The notes under the pieces are model-generated. The model was not told the DNA's origin. It searched no databases and was given only the letters and a program-made list of their open reading frames with translations. A stretch of 64,000 nucleotides of DNA from Pinus tabuliformis (lineage: Eukaryota; Streptophyta; Pinopsida; Pinales; Pinaceae): contig CM062820.1 of the NCBI GenBank assembly GCA_031772625.1, positions 312,407,840 through 312,471,839 of the forward strand, read 5' to 3'. Both the position numbers and the translations under genes were made by a program. This document shows, in pieces, positions 1 to 14,500 of the stretch; within the stretch, counting starts at the first letter, position 1, and each line of letters opens with the position of its first letter.

Positions 1-3000
1 TGGAAGTGTGGTCATCTAGTTACTAAGCCAGCACACTGATCTCTTCTATAGAAACAACAATGGAATTCTCCAACTATAAATTGAGGATCCTGGCTCATAT
101 GGGTTAGAAAGCAACTCTATTGAGGCTATGGACGCCTGCTGGAAATAGAAGCTCTGATTATGGTATTGAAGTTCTATTTTCAACATCAATAATTATTATA
201 ATACCCTCTTCTTACTTTTCTTTTTATCAGAAGAATTATTTCCCTAATTTCTCCCTACCTTGAACTGTTATGCATGAGTTAATGTTTTTAATCAATCATA
301 TCATTTTCAGCCAGAATATCGTCAGCAAAGCATCTTTTTTTACATATTGTTGTGCTTTTTCCTTACCACATAACCTATCATCAACCAAAACATCTTGTCT
401 CTTATCAATAATCATCATTACACACCTCGCTTTCATTATATCCATACCTTTTATAGTCCTTTCATTAATATACGTACTCTGTCTCATATTAATGTTGTAT
501 ATTTCACCCTTGTACATTACCATCAGAACAACATTTTCCCGTCCATTCGGTCGTAGGCAACCTCTCATCTTGAAGGAGGGAGGGGACATCCATTACACTT
601 GTGCATGCATTATAATTGTTTTATTGGATTTCATAGGTTGATATGGTACTCTATGACACCGCTGATAGAATAAGATGGTCTAGGCACCCTAAGACTATAG
701 TTAGCCACCATGGATTGATTAGACTAATTGTTAACCATAACCTTGTTCAAAAAACCTTAACTTGGGATGGTCTCATAGCACCCCTGGAGATTAGTCAAAA
801 CCCTGTAATCCAAAATCCTGCAATTTTGGAGATAAGCCAGCAGAGCCCTGTTCCGAAAAGGAAAAGGACTACCCGCTCAAAAATTGAACCCCATAATCGC
901 AAGTGGTCTGCAAGGTTAAATCTAGCCCAAAGAACGTCTGTAAATCTACAAGATAGCGTCGAACAAACTACAAAACCATCCAAGCCAATTAGTGTACAGG
1001 ACTTTCAGTCGGAACCAGAGGAAGAACTTGAACAAGGGGAAGGATGTCATTCAGAATTAGAACCCGGGGAAAAAGCCAATTCAGAACAAGAACCCAAGGA
1101 AGAGGATAGACCGGACTCAGAGCAAGAAAGGGCATAGCACTTTGACGATGAATTGGAAAATGAAGAAGAACCTCCTCAAACATCAACCATGAGCCCCCAA
1201 AATGATATTTTGCAAGATTTTGAGACAGGGATGGCTCAGGTCTTAGCAAATATAAATGCATACATGCAGCCTGGAGGATCACTTGATTCTAACGTAATGG
1301 AAGCTCAATCCCTAGAAGATTCTAGGCATACAGAAATTCTGCCTTCTTTAGAAGCTACAGACCAAGAAAAGAAAGTAGACACAGAAGTTATTCATGAATC
1401 AGACAACTAGTCTGGTGACATAGTTCTATTGGAACACAGCCATGATAAATAACAGGAATCTTTAGATACAAAAGCTATTGACAACACTATTAGTGTAAAA
1501 GATGCTCCTCAGAAGAGGCTAGTAGCCAGAGGAAAACTAAAGAAGTTGAGACAAAAATACCAAAAGCTTCAAAAGACAATTAAAAGGATATGTCGAAAGA
1601 TTAAAGAAATTGCAAACGACAAAGCCCAGAACACTACTCCTGAGGTAGTCTCTGTGGCTACGCAAACGGAAATATGTAAGGGTAGGTCAACAGAAACCCA
1701 AACTAAACTCATTCCTACTCAAACAATACCGACGCAGGAAAATTTGCATGCAAACTTAGTGGATGCAATTGTTCAGATGGAGGGTTGGTCCTCCCACAAT
1801 AAGGAAGTACAAACCGAGGAAATATCCTCTCATAGCATAGGAACTTAGATAGAAGAGCAAGCCAAGGGTATCCTGTCAAGCAAAGACCCTATTCTTATAA
1901 AGCTACAGGAAGAACTAATGCAAGCCCAACTTGCTCTAGAACGATGTGAACAAGAGACAGTTCCACTACAAAAATGTCAAGAGTTGCAGAAACAGTTTAG
2001 GGAATTAACCATAACTGATAATGGAACTTTTGATAGATTGAGACATGAAGAGGAAAAGTTGAAGAAGGTGAAGATCAAGCTGGACAGAGCTAGGAGTCAG
2101 ATAGACACCATTTTCTCGCTATATTTGGATGTCTTGACATGTAGGTCTCCTACCACAAATTATGCCTTGTTCTTATTAGAATGATACTTATTATTAAAGA
2201 TTAAAGCCATAAGAGCTGGCAAGCCAATCGAATTACTAAAGATTTTATAATTTGTTGCAAGGAACATGCGACAAAAGTCCAAAGGCTTCTTTGCAAATTT
2301 TATCTGCATAATTTCATATTAAAAGAATAAGTGGATAAGAACCCTAGCCCTTTTGTTGGAGATATTCAATTCCAGGCTTTTATCTATTTTGCAGTTAATT
2401 AACTTAAGTGGTTTAAGGCATATAATCCATTCCAAAGACAAGAACATAGGTTGGATCTGTTAGCCTCCTACTGCAGCAGGTTAATCATCTTTCATGATCG
2501 ACATTTTTACATGCAAAATATGTCGTACTATGCATGCTGCAATGCTCCATATTTGCTACAGAGGGCCAACGAAGTGTCCATAAGAGTCTGCTAGTATAAG
2601 TGCCACTGTTGTGTTCCAATTTTGATAAGCAATCCATTTTTCGGTTTGAGGCAGTTTTTCAATTGGAGGTGCTCAGGCTAGAGTTCACTAACCTCTCCCT
2701 TCTTCTCATCACCCTTATTATATAACTCCCTAACAATTTTCCCTCTTCCCCTATTTTAATCATGTATATAAACTCCCCTATGTAAATACCCCTCCCTGGC
2801 ATTATAGCCATAATCCTACCAAGTCCGGGAAATCACAGTCCATCTGGGATTGTTTTTAGCCCATCCGCGTCATTGAGGAACTAGTTTGACATCTGGTCAG
2901 CTAGTAACCTCTCCCTTAACCCTAAAAACCCCCAAAAAACCCATGTTTTCACCTTTCCCCTTGTAAAATTTCACCCTAACGCTGTAAAAAACCCATATTC

Positions 3001-3370
3001 CGCCCCTAAACCAAAGTTTTGTGCATAAATATTAACCCGCGCCTGTAAAAACCCACATAAACCCGTTTCCCTAAGTTTTTAACCCATCCGCCGCGCATAT
3101 CAAATTTGGAATATTCCTGCGAATATTCCCACCCGTTAACCCGCCTTCCCTTCGCGTCCGCCGCCAACCGTTGGATCGCCTGCCCCACAGATCAACGGCT
3201 GGCGGGCATCCCCATTCCCGACATGCCCGGCCTTTAACGTCCGGGAGTTCGGCGGTTTTGCCGCCGTACTCCCGCCACGCGTCAGGCTCTGGGCTGTGGC
3301 GGAGCCCCCTCCCCCGAAACCGCCTTTGCCCATAAGCAGTGCGCCACATACCGCTTACCGCCCCGCCCTG

Positions 3371-3563
3371 TGACGTCACCACCTTGCCCAGTCACCTGCC
3401 TGCGTGGCCTCCTGCCACGTCACTGCCACGTGTCCTCGCCACCGTACCTGCCACGTCATCATCCGTACGTGATGACGTCATGCTGACGTCATCCCGCCAT
3501 GTCGCCCTGCTAACGTCATGCTGACGTCACCCGCTGTACAATGCTGACATCATGCTGACGTCA
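3371..3563. promoter_or_regulatory. Cluster of TGACGTCA (bZIP-type) palindromes
   Basis: Perfect TGACGTCA occurs at 3371-3378, 3473-3480, 3484-3491, 3522-3529 and 3556-3563. Near-matches lie at 3511 (TAACGTCA) and 3545 (TGACATCA), with CCACGTCA and G-box-like CCACGTGT sites at 3415-3433 and 3451. Plant bZIP factors of the TGA/GBF type are known to bind such ACGT-core palindromes. The cluster lies about 0.7 kb upstream of the TATA box at 4272, so I read it as an enhancer of the nested LTR. Binding itself is inference. Confidence 0.5.
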
Positions 3564-4271
3564 TCAACCCTTTTTTGGATGCAGAGGCGCAAAAGTCGCA
3601 CTTCGGAGCCCCAGAATCGAATTCTGAGGCAGTTTTTGATGAGCGATTTGCACCTAGCACAAATCGCCCATCGCAAGATTTTTTAGGCCGAAATGGAGAA
3701 TCTTCAGGTAATCTTTAAGGAATCTTCTCACCATGCAGCCCCAGGAAGCCCGAAAAGGCGCAAAAATGATCCGTTTTCTTCACAAAGCATACCAAAATGA
3801 TCAGAAGACAATTCCAGATGATACAGAGGCCGAATAACGGCCATTTACTGGTGATTAGACCCGTAGCACATCAGATCAGCATTCCAGATTTCGTCAGAGA
3901 GTATCAGTGGAAGAAAAGATGCCAGAGAGTATCAGTCAAGGTTTTTTAGGGGCTCGAGGCACCTGAACATTGATGAAGCCCCCAGAAAGTCAAATCAATA
4001 AGCATCAGCCCATCCTTGCCTTCAAATCACCATTAAGGCATTCAAAGCACCAGGACAGCAAGGAAGCAGAAACCCATACTCATTTATTGCAGAAAACACT
4101 GCAGCAAGCCACCGAGGATAGCATCATTTATTCAGTTTTGACACATCGGCCCTGAGCACGGCCCGAGATATTTTTGTATTTATTTTAGGATAGGATTAGG
4201 TCAAGTAGTCATTTTTTATGACCTAATTAGGTCAATATGTAATAAAGGAACTCTGCAGAGAGTTTTTTCCC

Positions 4272-4279
4272 TATATATA
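4272..4279 (+). promoter_or_regulatory. TATA box of the nested LTR-like block
   Basis: TATATATA in a CT-rich context (ttttttccctatatataccaccc) is a strong plant core-promoter match. It is placed between the TGACGTCA cluster and a leader-like stretch. No transcript evidence is available here. Confidence 0.45.
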
Positions 4280-5629
4280 CCACCCTCTGTATAGTTTTAA
4301 GGGTTGGTTAATTGAGAATTTTCACTAGAGACTCGCTGTGTATACCTGAACTTTTCTGTAATCAAAGATTGCTTAAAGCTTGGAGAGCGAACTGTTTGTT
4401 GTTGATGAATGTGTTGAAGAGTTGAAGATGGAATTCCTACGCTGTGGCCTGAAGCAATAAGTGCCTCTTATCTCTGTTTATGTGTTTGCCATTATCTAAA
4501 TAGCAGGAAGAAAGAATAGCCTAGAATTAGTTTAAATACTCTCTATGCTCAATTCCTGTTGTTTCTTGATGTTTTCTTCTGAATGAATTGGTTATGAATA
4601 TTGAATTCCTTCTGGCTCATGTTTACCCCAATTCACCTGTGATGGCCAATTATCTAGGGATTCTTAACTGCCCCTAGGTAGCACCCTGTTATTCTCTCTG
4701 CTAATTTGTTGGAGAGATTCTTAACTGCCTCTCTTTCTTTAGCATTCTTTCCATCCCTTGAACCTGAAAATTGCTTCTACCTCAGTTATCTCGCTCCATG
4801 TTCCCTCACTGTCATTAAGGAAACACACCAGCAGTTCCCCTCCTCGACTCCACGCCCAATGGTTTGAAACATTCAGACTATACTCTGCCTCTCTACCTGA
4901 AAGTGTCAGTTTTCCCACCAAAACTCAATCAAAACCCCTATGCATCATATCTAGCCTAAAATCACCCCTTTCAACAAAGCTAAATCATAAAGAGAGAGCC
5001 CTCTCTGACTGCAAGTAGGCTAGGACCTGCAGTCCAAAGTTGGTTTGTGGTTACCTCGGCCGTATCCCTTTAGGAGTCAAAAGGGACAACCTGAGTGATA
5101 ATAGGATCTCTGGGTAAGGAGTGAGCCTACTCACCCTTTGCAACTGGTTGCTAAACATAAAACGATGATGACACAAGAAGGCATCATTCAAATTTTAGGG
5201 CCCATACATAAGGAAATTGTACAAAAAGGAATAGAATATTTCCTCTCCATCCAAGAAAGATCCCTGACTGCATCCAAAATGAGATGGATGATCTCAACTA
5301 ACAATGTTAAGGAAAGAGAACCATTTAATTATGGGAACTTCAAAGTTGCTACAAGCTGGTTAATCACATACATCAATCTTATCTTGAGGGAAGGGCCTTA
5401 TTGGTTGGGATGTCGATTTAGGTGTCCCATTATTTGGTATCCTCCTGAAGGGTATCGATTTGACTATGAGTTACTAGAAGGACACGAATAGACAACCTTT
5501 GCAAATCTAGCACAAAATCACAGTTTCAGACCTGATAAAGAAACCTTTTCTCCAGCTTACTCCTTAACTACATTACATAGGAACTATTTATCTGTCATGA
5601 GAGGATGAAAAAATGTAAGCAAGGGAGTA

Positions 5630-6793
5630 TGTTAAGCCTTGCAATAGGTATGTATTTACTCTTGATTATTGTATTTTTCCTCCTTTCTTATCCATTTTGT
5701 GCCATGACATAATAACATATTGATAGGATTTTGATAAGGAATGAATCAAACTTCTCTTGATATGATTTGATCGACCAAACTAACTCTCATAACTTTTTAT
5801 GTAGAAAAATAGCAGATGGAACAATGAATGTTCCAAAGTCGGAACGACAAAGGCTAATCAAGGGAAATGAGACATGTTGTGTGCGGTCAAACCAAGGAAC
5901 GAATCGAGAAGATCATCGCAAGATAGAAGAATTGTCTGAAGATAGCATTTAGTTGTGAATCCCTCAGGATCTCCTGATCCTGCGGGATCACATTCATCTT
6001 TTTTATCTCTTTATTATAAAAGGGAAAACTGAAGAGGGATCTCTGGTCTTTTTTACTTTGATTGTATTTTTAATTTACAAAAGCGTGATTATGAAGAACA
6101 AGATCATATTGTAATGACAAGTGACTTTGATGATTAATACACAACCTGCATTGATGTTCATTTGGATATTATGAAGTAGCTAAGCAGTGTTAGCTGGTGG
6201 CTAAGGCCTGGTCTCTGGTGGATGTTACTACTGTTCCTTGTTTTATGCATTTTCTGTTTCCTGCAAGTTTATTTTTCTTTACAGTTTTGAAGTTGATTTA
6301 TTTTCATTAATTCAGATTTCTAGTATTCATTTCATTAATGCACAATCCTAGTTGGTTTTATTTAATTCATATCGTGGATTGAATTAGTTATCAATTAAAG
6401 AATCATTTTTGGTTAATTAAAGAATAGAGCGTGATTGATTAAATGCTTTCTTTCTATCCAGCAGTTTAAGTCCGACTGAAAGAGCTCAGTTAATGCTACG
6501 GTGCTCTTGGTTGATTATCATTTGAATTTGGTTGATTAAGATTGAATTACATTTTTGTTTGAGATTGAGTCATGATGCTTAGATGAATTATTTCCTTTAA
6601 AGTTACAAGCTTTAGATTTATGATTGCATCTGTTTACTCTTATATTGAATTTAATAACTTACTTTAAAGCCTTACTCTCTGGATTTATAGCTTGCACATA
6701 TTGTGTACACTCTTGGAATAAAAATACTTACCCGGGTTGATAATTAATGGGAGGCAATTGGGAGTTTTAAAAGACACTTTTTAGCACCCAACA
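5630..6793 (+). repeat. Probable 3' LTR of the left Ty3-type element
   Basis: It starts TGTTAAGCC directly after a purine-rich tract (aagcaagggagta) that follows the end of the extra ORF region. It ends ...GCACCCAACA near 6793, giving TGTT/AACA ends. A TATA box (ttattataaaaggg) sits near 6011, where a U3/R border would be expected. The partner LTR is outside the window, so both ends rest on sequence pattern only. Confidence 0.45.
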
Positions 6794-9719
<2,926 letters not shown>

Positions 9720-9736
9720 GATATCTTCAGGCATGA
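9720..9736. repeat. 5' target-site duplication of the LINE
   Basis: GATATCTTCAGGCATGA at this position is repeated without change at 17341-17357, directly after the LINE poly(A). A 17-bp perfect duplication is typical of target-primed reverse transcription by L1-type elements. Confidence 0.95.
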
Positions 9737-9852
9737 GATAATCGGGAGCCGAAAGCTAGGGTTTATGCGATCCAGCATTTGAGACAGTGCTGGAACACCA
9801 CAGATTCAGATTGGCAGCATTGTTTCGAAAGGGGCAATTGCTGTCGGACTGG

Positions 9853-11544
9853 ATGGGAGCAGAGGGGTCCAGTGGGACCCCAACTTTTAAGCAGATTGTC
9901 ATGCAGAAACAGCAACAGAAAATGAAAGAGGGAGTCAGAATAGAGGGAATGAACAGCAAGATGCAGAACGGCAGAAAAAACAAGGAAAAGACACCAATGA
10001 TGCCTGACAAGACAGAAAATACCTCAGAAGTCAGGAATAAAGAGAAGCAGAACCGAGCAGACACAAAAGACAAAACGGCCGCAAAGTTTCAACCCTCAGG
10101 AAACGAGGAGGAACGACCAGAAGAAGACAAAGAGCCAAAAAACAACAACGAGGTTCAACCGGAGAAGGAGGGGGAGACCAGCGCGAACCCCAACAGGACA
10201 TCTATGACTAGTAATGCCTGTAAGCCCAAGAAAAAAGACAACCTACGGGTGACAATCACTGACCCTGAAATCCAGGCCTACAGGGAGCACATGGCTGAAC
10301 ATGCCATTATTTGTAAATTTATGGGAGTCTGGCCGTCTGAAAGGACTCTGTGCCAATGGATAAGACAACAGTGGAAGCCGAAAGGGGATGTGCAGTTGCA
10401 CCTGGGGGCTAAAGGATTTTTCACAGTAGTCTTTACAAATCTAGAAGATAAAGACAGAGTATTCGAAGGTGGCCCTTATTTTCTAGCAGCAGCAGGCTTG
10501 TATATGAGACCTTGGAAGCCAAACTTTGTCCCGGAAAAGGAATCTTTCACTCAAGTACCGGTTTGGATCAGACTATTCTCTCTCCCAATAGACTATTGGG
10601 GATTGAATGCCTTAAAGCAAATAGGTGATAAGCTGGGCACCTTTGTTAAAGCCTCGGAGGCAACTATGCAGAAAAGATATACCTCCTATGCTAGAATCTG
10701 TGTGGAACTGGATGTGTCCGGCGCACTACATGAAGGCTTGTGGCTCGAGTACAGGGATGAGGAATACTTTCAAGCCTTAGACTATGAGCAAATACCTTTC
10801 AGGTGTCGGAAATGCCACGAGCATGGGCATCTGATAAGGGACTGTCCACTGAATAGAAAGGAGGTAGAAGACGAGAAAATACAAAACAACAAAGACAAGA
10901 ACAACTTCACCAAACCAAAGAACAGGCAGCGCGCCAACAGAAGAAGGTCTAATAAAGGTAGCACAGAAAGAAATTACTTCAGTAACCCCTTTGAGATCCT
11001 AGATCTTGAGACTGACTCGGAGGAAAAGCAAAATACACCCAATGTGGAGGCAGGGCAAGAAGGACAGGAAGAACCAGCAGGGAAAGGAACCACGGAAGGA
11101 GAATTTAATGGTGAAATCCACATGCAGGAAAGAACAGCAGAAACGGAAGAAGAAACAGAAATGTTAACAAGTGAAGCGGGGAGTGAGGATCTGGAGCTGG
11201 AAGAAACCCTAGCTATGGAAGGAATGGACCTTACGGCGATTGTAGAAAGCTGGAGAGCCACAGGGATTGAAGCAGTACCGGAGGAAGAAATCAGGAAGGT
11301 CAATGACCTCTTCATTGCACGGCAGAATGCAGAAATAGAGAAACAGAAGAGAAAGTTAGGCATAATCAAAGGAAGCAGCCCACACTATAAAGCAATCCTG
11401 GGAAAAACCTCTGGTTCGAGGCATAAACGCCGTAGAGGCCGCAAATCAAGCGGAGAACATCTGCAGGAGCTTGGTGAGATGTTGTTTAACGCAGGTAAGA
11501 TTAGGCAGCTAAGTGATTATCCGTCCTTCCAAATAAATGTTTAA
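9853..11544 (+). CDS. LINE ORF1 protein (DUF4283-like domain and CCHC zinc knuckle)
   Basis: 563 residues from the first ATG at 9853. The frame is open further upstream (from about 9760) but has no ATG there. The N-terminal third is Lys/Glu/Gln-rich and probably disordered. About residues 146-250 match the DUF4283 fold of plant LINE ORF1 proteins (core ...CKFMGVWPSERTL..., later VPVWIRLFSLPIDYWG). One zinc knuckle CRKCHEHGHLIRDC lies near residues 318-331, followed by a basic stretch and a long acidic C-terminal part. Role by family: it coats the element RNA and escorts it with ORF2. A 5-codon upstream ORF begins at 9765. The stop is 2 bases before the ORF2 start, so ORF2 probably depends on reinitiation or a similar unconventional start. 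Confidence 0.9.
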   Translation: MGAEGSSGTPTFKQIVMQKQQQKMKEGVRIEGMNSKMQNGRKNKEKTPMMPDKTENTSEVRNKEKQNRADTKDKTAAKFQPSGNEEERPEEDKEPKNNNEVQPEKEGETSANPNRTSMTSNACKPKKKDNLRVTITDPEIQAYREHMAEHAIICKFMGVWPSERTLCQWIRQQWKPKGDVQLHLGAKGFFTVVFTNLEDKDRVFEGGPYFLAAAGLYMRPWKPNFVPEKESFTQVPVWIRLFSLPIDYWGLNALKQIGDKLGTFVKASEATMQKRYTSYARICVELDVSGALHEGLWLEYRDEEYFQALDYEQIPFRCRKCHEHGHLIRDCPLNRKEVEDEKIQNNKDKNNFTKPKNRQRANRRRSNKGSTERNYFSNPFEILDLETDSEEKQNTPNVEAGQEGQEEPAGKGTTEGEFNGEIHMQERTAETEEETEMLTSEAGSEDLELEETLAMEGMDLTAIVESWRATGIEAVPEEEIRKVNDLFIARQNAEIEKQKRKLGIIKGSSPHYKAILGKTSGSRHKRRRGRKSSGEHLQELGEMLFNAGKIRQLSDYPSFQINV

Positions 11545-11546
11545 AT

Positions 11547-14500
11547 ATGAAGATTGTCTCATGGAACGCAAGGGGGATCAACAGCCAGGCTAAACAGAGG
11601 ATTCTGAAGCGGCAGATGCAGAAATACAACCCGGATATGTTGTTTCTACAAGAGACCAAATGTAATAGAGTTATCATAGATCGCCTACGAATTAAGTTGG
11701 GAAGAAATTTTGAAGTCCTAGAGATCGAAAGCCAAGGGCGAGAAGGAGGCTTAGCTACATTTTGGGACACAAGGAAATACCAGATTCTAACAGCTGAGGC
11801 AAGCAAAAACTACTTAGCACTGGAAGTTCAACCCACAGGTAATTCTATATCTTTCCTATGCATCAATGTCTATAGTCCTCAGAAGTTAGAAGACAAGATT
11901 AGTTTCCTAGCTTCATTATCCAAATTTATAGAAAGGCACCCTGATGCTAAATACATATTGGGGGGAGATTTCAACATGATCACCTCCCTCCTGGAGAAAA
12001 AAGGAGGCCTCAGAAAACTAAACAGGGATGCGGAGGTTTTCATAAGTTTCATTGATAGTGCCAGAATGGTAGATGTATACCCTAAGAGTGGTAAATTTAC
12101 CTGGAACAACAGAAGGGGGGGTGAAAGGTTAATAGCATCCAGACTGGATCGTTTCTTAGTCTCGGAAAGCATAATTTTAGATGGAACAGTAGTTGAGTCG
12201 AACATCCTCCCAAGTGGAGGGTCGGACCACTGGCCGATCTCACTAGCTGTCGAGCTTCAGGGTACCCCCAGGAATAAACCCTTCAGGTTCGAAAAGTTCT
12301 GGATAGAACACCCCAACTTCCTCACGATGGTGGAAAAATGGTGGTCAGAACCTTTAGATGAAGAAGGATCCAAAATGTTCAATCTTCAAAAGAAACTAAA
12401 AAACATCAAAATAAGGTTAAAAGATTGGAATAAAACAGTATTTGGAAATATCTTTCAGGAGAAAACTATCATCGAAAACAAGCTGGAACAAATTCAAAAG
12501 GATGGTGCGGCAGGCTGCAGAAATGAAGAGACCTTTGAGCAAGAAAAAGAGCTTACTCAACAATGGCACAACAGATGCAAGCAGGAAGAATCATTATGGA
12601 AGCAGAAATCAAGAATTCTTTGGCTGAAGGAAGGGGAGCAAAATACTAAGTTCTTCCATAGATCAGCCATGGACTACAGAAGTGCCAACAAAATCCTAGA
12701 ACTAAAAAACAGTGAGGGAGAACTCCTTAGAAATCACAACGAGATATCAGCTTCCCTATCGGATCACTTCAGCTTCATAGCGCAAGAACCAGGGATCAAC
12801 AGAGAGGAAGCCATCAAAGAAATTACCAATGTCATACCTAAATCCATCACAGAGGATCAGAACTGGGCCCTTAGAAGAACAATCACTATGGAAGAAGTGG
12901 AGGAGGCAGTAAGAAGCATGCCCAACGACAAAGCTCCAGGACCGGATGGATTTACCATCAACTTCTATAAAGCCTGCTGGAACATTGTAAAGCAAGACAT
13001 ATGGGAAATCGTGGAAGACTCAAGACGCTCCAAAACGATCCTAAAATCTCTAAACTCAACCTTCATTGCTCTTATACCCAAAGTGGAGGAAGCTAACAAA
13101 CCAGAAAAATTCAGACCCATAGCCCTTTGCAATGTCATCTACAAGATCATTTCTAAGGTCATAGCCAATAGGCTGAAGGCGGTCCTCCCTGGCATCATTT
13201 CGCAAGAACAATCTGGCTACGTGGAAGGAAGGCAAATTCTAGACAATATTTTGCTGGCACAGGAGATGATTCATTCACTTCATTCGCGGAAAGAAGCCGG
13301 AATGCTCATGCAATTAGATCTTTCTAAAGCTTATGACAAGGTAAGCTGGTCCTACCTGGAAGCAGTTTTAGAAGCTTTTGGATTCAGTAGACAATGGATC
13401 AAATGGGTTTTAGCCCTCATAAAATCTCCTAGATACTCTATCCTTGTGAATGGCGCCCCTTCTGCCCCCTTCAGCCCCTCCAGAGGCATCAGACAGGGTG
13501 ATCCCCTGTCCCCATTCTTGTTTGTCATTCTAATGGAAGGCCTAAGTAGATTAATAGCCAAGAAAAAAGCAGAGGGTCAAATTAGAGGTCTGCAACCTAT
13601 CAGATCCATTCCAGCCACAACTCATCAACAGTTTGTGGATGATACCATGTTACATGGTATTCCAACAGTAAAAGAAGCTTTAGCTTATAGGGATATTCTC
13701 AATCTGTTTAGCAGAGCATCAGGAATGGAGATCAATTTTTCCAAGTCTACAATTTTCTTCTTCAATACGCATCAGGCTATCCAATCTCATCTGTCTCGGC
13801 TTCTGGGGTTTAAAATTGGCTCCTTACCTTCGAGATATCTTGGTGCCCCTCTAACTCTCAAACCTTGGCAAAAGGTTCATTGGGAGAAAGTTCTAGCCAG
13901 TATGGAAAGGAAGTGCAAACATTGGACTAACAGGGCTCTGAATTTCGCAGGTAGACTAATACTAACCAAAGCTGTCTTGCAGGCTATCCCTCAGTATTTG
14001 CTATCAATTCTTCCTGCTCCAAAAGGAATCTTAAATCAAATGAGAATCATCCAGCGATCCTTTTTATGGAGTGGAAACAGTGAAAAGAAAAAATGGTCTT
14101 TGGTTGCTTGGCAAAAACTGTGTAAACCTAAGGATAGGGGGGGACTAAATTTGGTTGATCCCTCAGTGGTAAATAGAATCTGCGGGGCCAAAATATGGTG
14201 GAAATGGGTCTCTGACACAAGCCTACCTTGGGCCATTCATTGGAAGGAAAAGTATATGCCGAATAGCACCACTCTAGAACTTATAAGAATGCAGGACGCT
14301 CCCAACGGTTCGCCAATATGGAACCATGCCAAAGACAATAGAAGCATTGTTCAGGAACATAGCTTCTGGGAGATACGAAATGGAACTCAAGCACTTTTCT
14401 GGGAGGATGCCTGGCAGCAGTCCCCGAAACTGGACACCCCTCAACTTTTACCCTTGAAGCAAAACAATCAAAATGAGGGCAAATTCAAAGTCAATCAATA

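Larger units (their letters stand above)
2459..5103. mobile_element. Nested insertion of ~2.6 kb, probable solo LTR
   Basis: This block separates two parts of the conserved C-terminal domain of the surrounding element, so it is probably an insertion. The string GGATCT occurs at both edges and may be a short target duplication, though the ends do not give a clean TG...CA pair. Inside are a GC-rich stretch (about 3060-3560) with many TGACGTCA palindromes and a TATA box in ctatatatacc near 4272-4279. AT-rich transcribed-leader-like sequence follows. No protein domain is recognisable. The layout (cis-element-rich upstream part, TATA box, leader) is what a long LTR promoter looks like. Exact ends are uncertain by tens of bases. 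Confidence 0.4.
643..5491 (+). pseudogene. Extra (env-position) ORF region of the left Ty3-type element, broken and interrupted
   Basis: The region reads as one protein type in order. A short N-terminal part is followed by a basic patch (KRKRTTRSK, near 860-890). Next comes a long acidic, Glu-Pro-rich low-complexity stretch (about 990-1400), then Lys/Glu-rich coiled-coil segments (about 1540-2100). A conserved C-terminal domain is split in two, near 2100-2460 and 5138-5491, by a nested insertion. The C-terminal domain carries the pattern RWM-S-x(5)-ERE-F and, further on, a Trp/Gly-rich P-I-x-W-x-P core. The same order is seen in the minus-strand element at 20.4-23.6 kb. Position after integrase matches the env-like ORF of Athila elements, but I see no convincing transmembrane helix, so an envelope role is not supported. 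Function unknown; fossil copy. Confidence 0.5.
1..6793 (+). mobile_element. Ty3-type LTR element, 3' part only (left end outside window), broken
   Basis: Seen: a set of open segments between 643 and 5491 that share an unusual C-terminal domain with the extra ORF of the minus-strand Athila-like element at 19.5-31.8 kb. They are followed by a purine tract and a TG-starting segment that looks like a 3' LTR. A purine run at 572-586 lies ahead of the open region. A G-rich run (minus strand, near 23,814) takes the same place in the other element. Inferred: this is the post-integrase part of an Athila-like element whose gag-pol and 5' LTR lie to the left of the window. It is broken, with several breaks, and carries a ~2.6 kb insertion. 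Age cannot be estimated because only one LTR is visible. Confidence 0.5.

Noticed and set aside
270-641. Open stretch of 124 codons ahead of the extra ORF region
   Set aside because: Ile/Leu/Ser-rich AT-biased sequence with no motif; a similar open stretch exists on the other strand. Could be chance.
3071-3382. Overlapping minus-strand frames in the GC-rich block
   Set aside because: Several frames are open at once, as expected from high GC and few stops; no domain.
5767-5952. Small ORF downstream of the extra ORF
   Set aside because: It lies inside the probable LTR and has no motif or partner.
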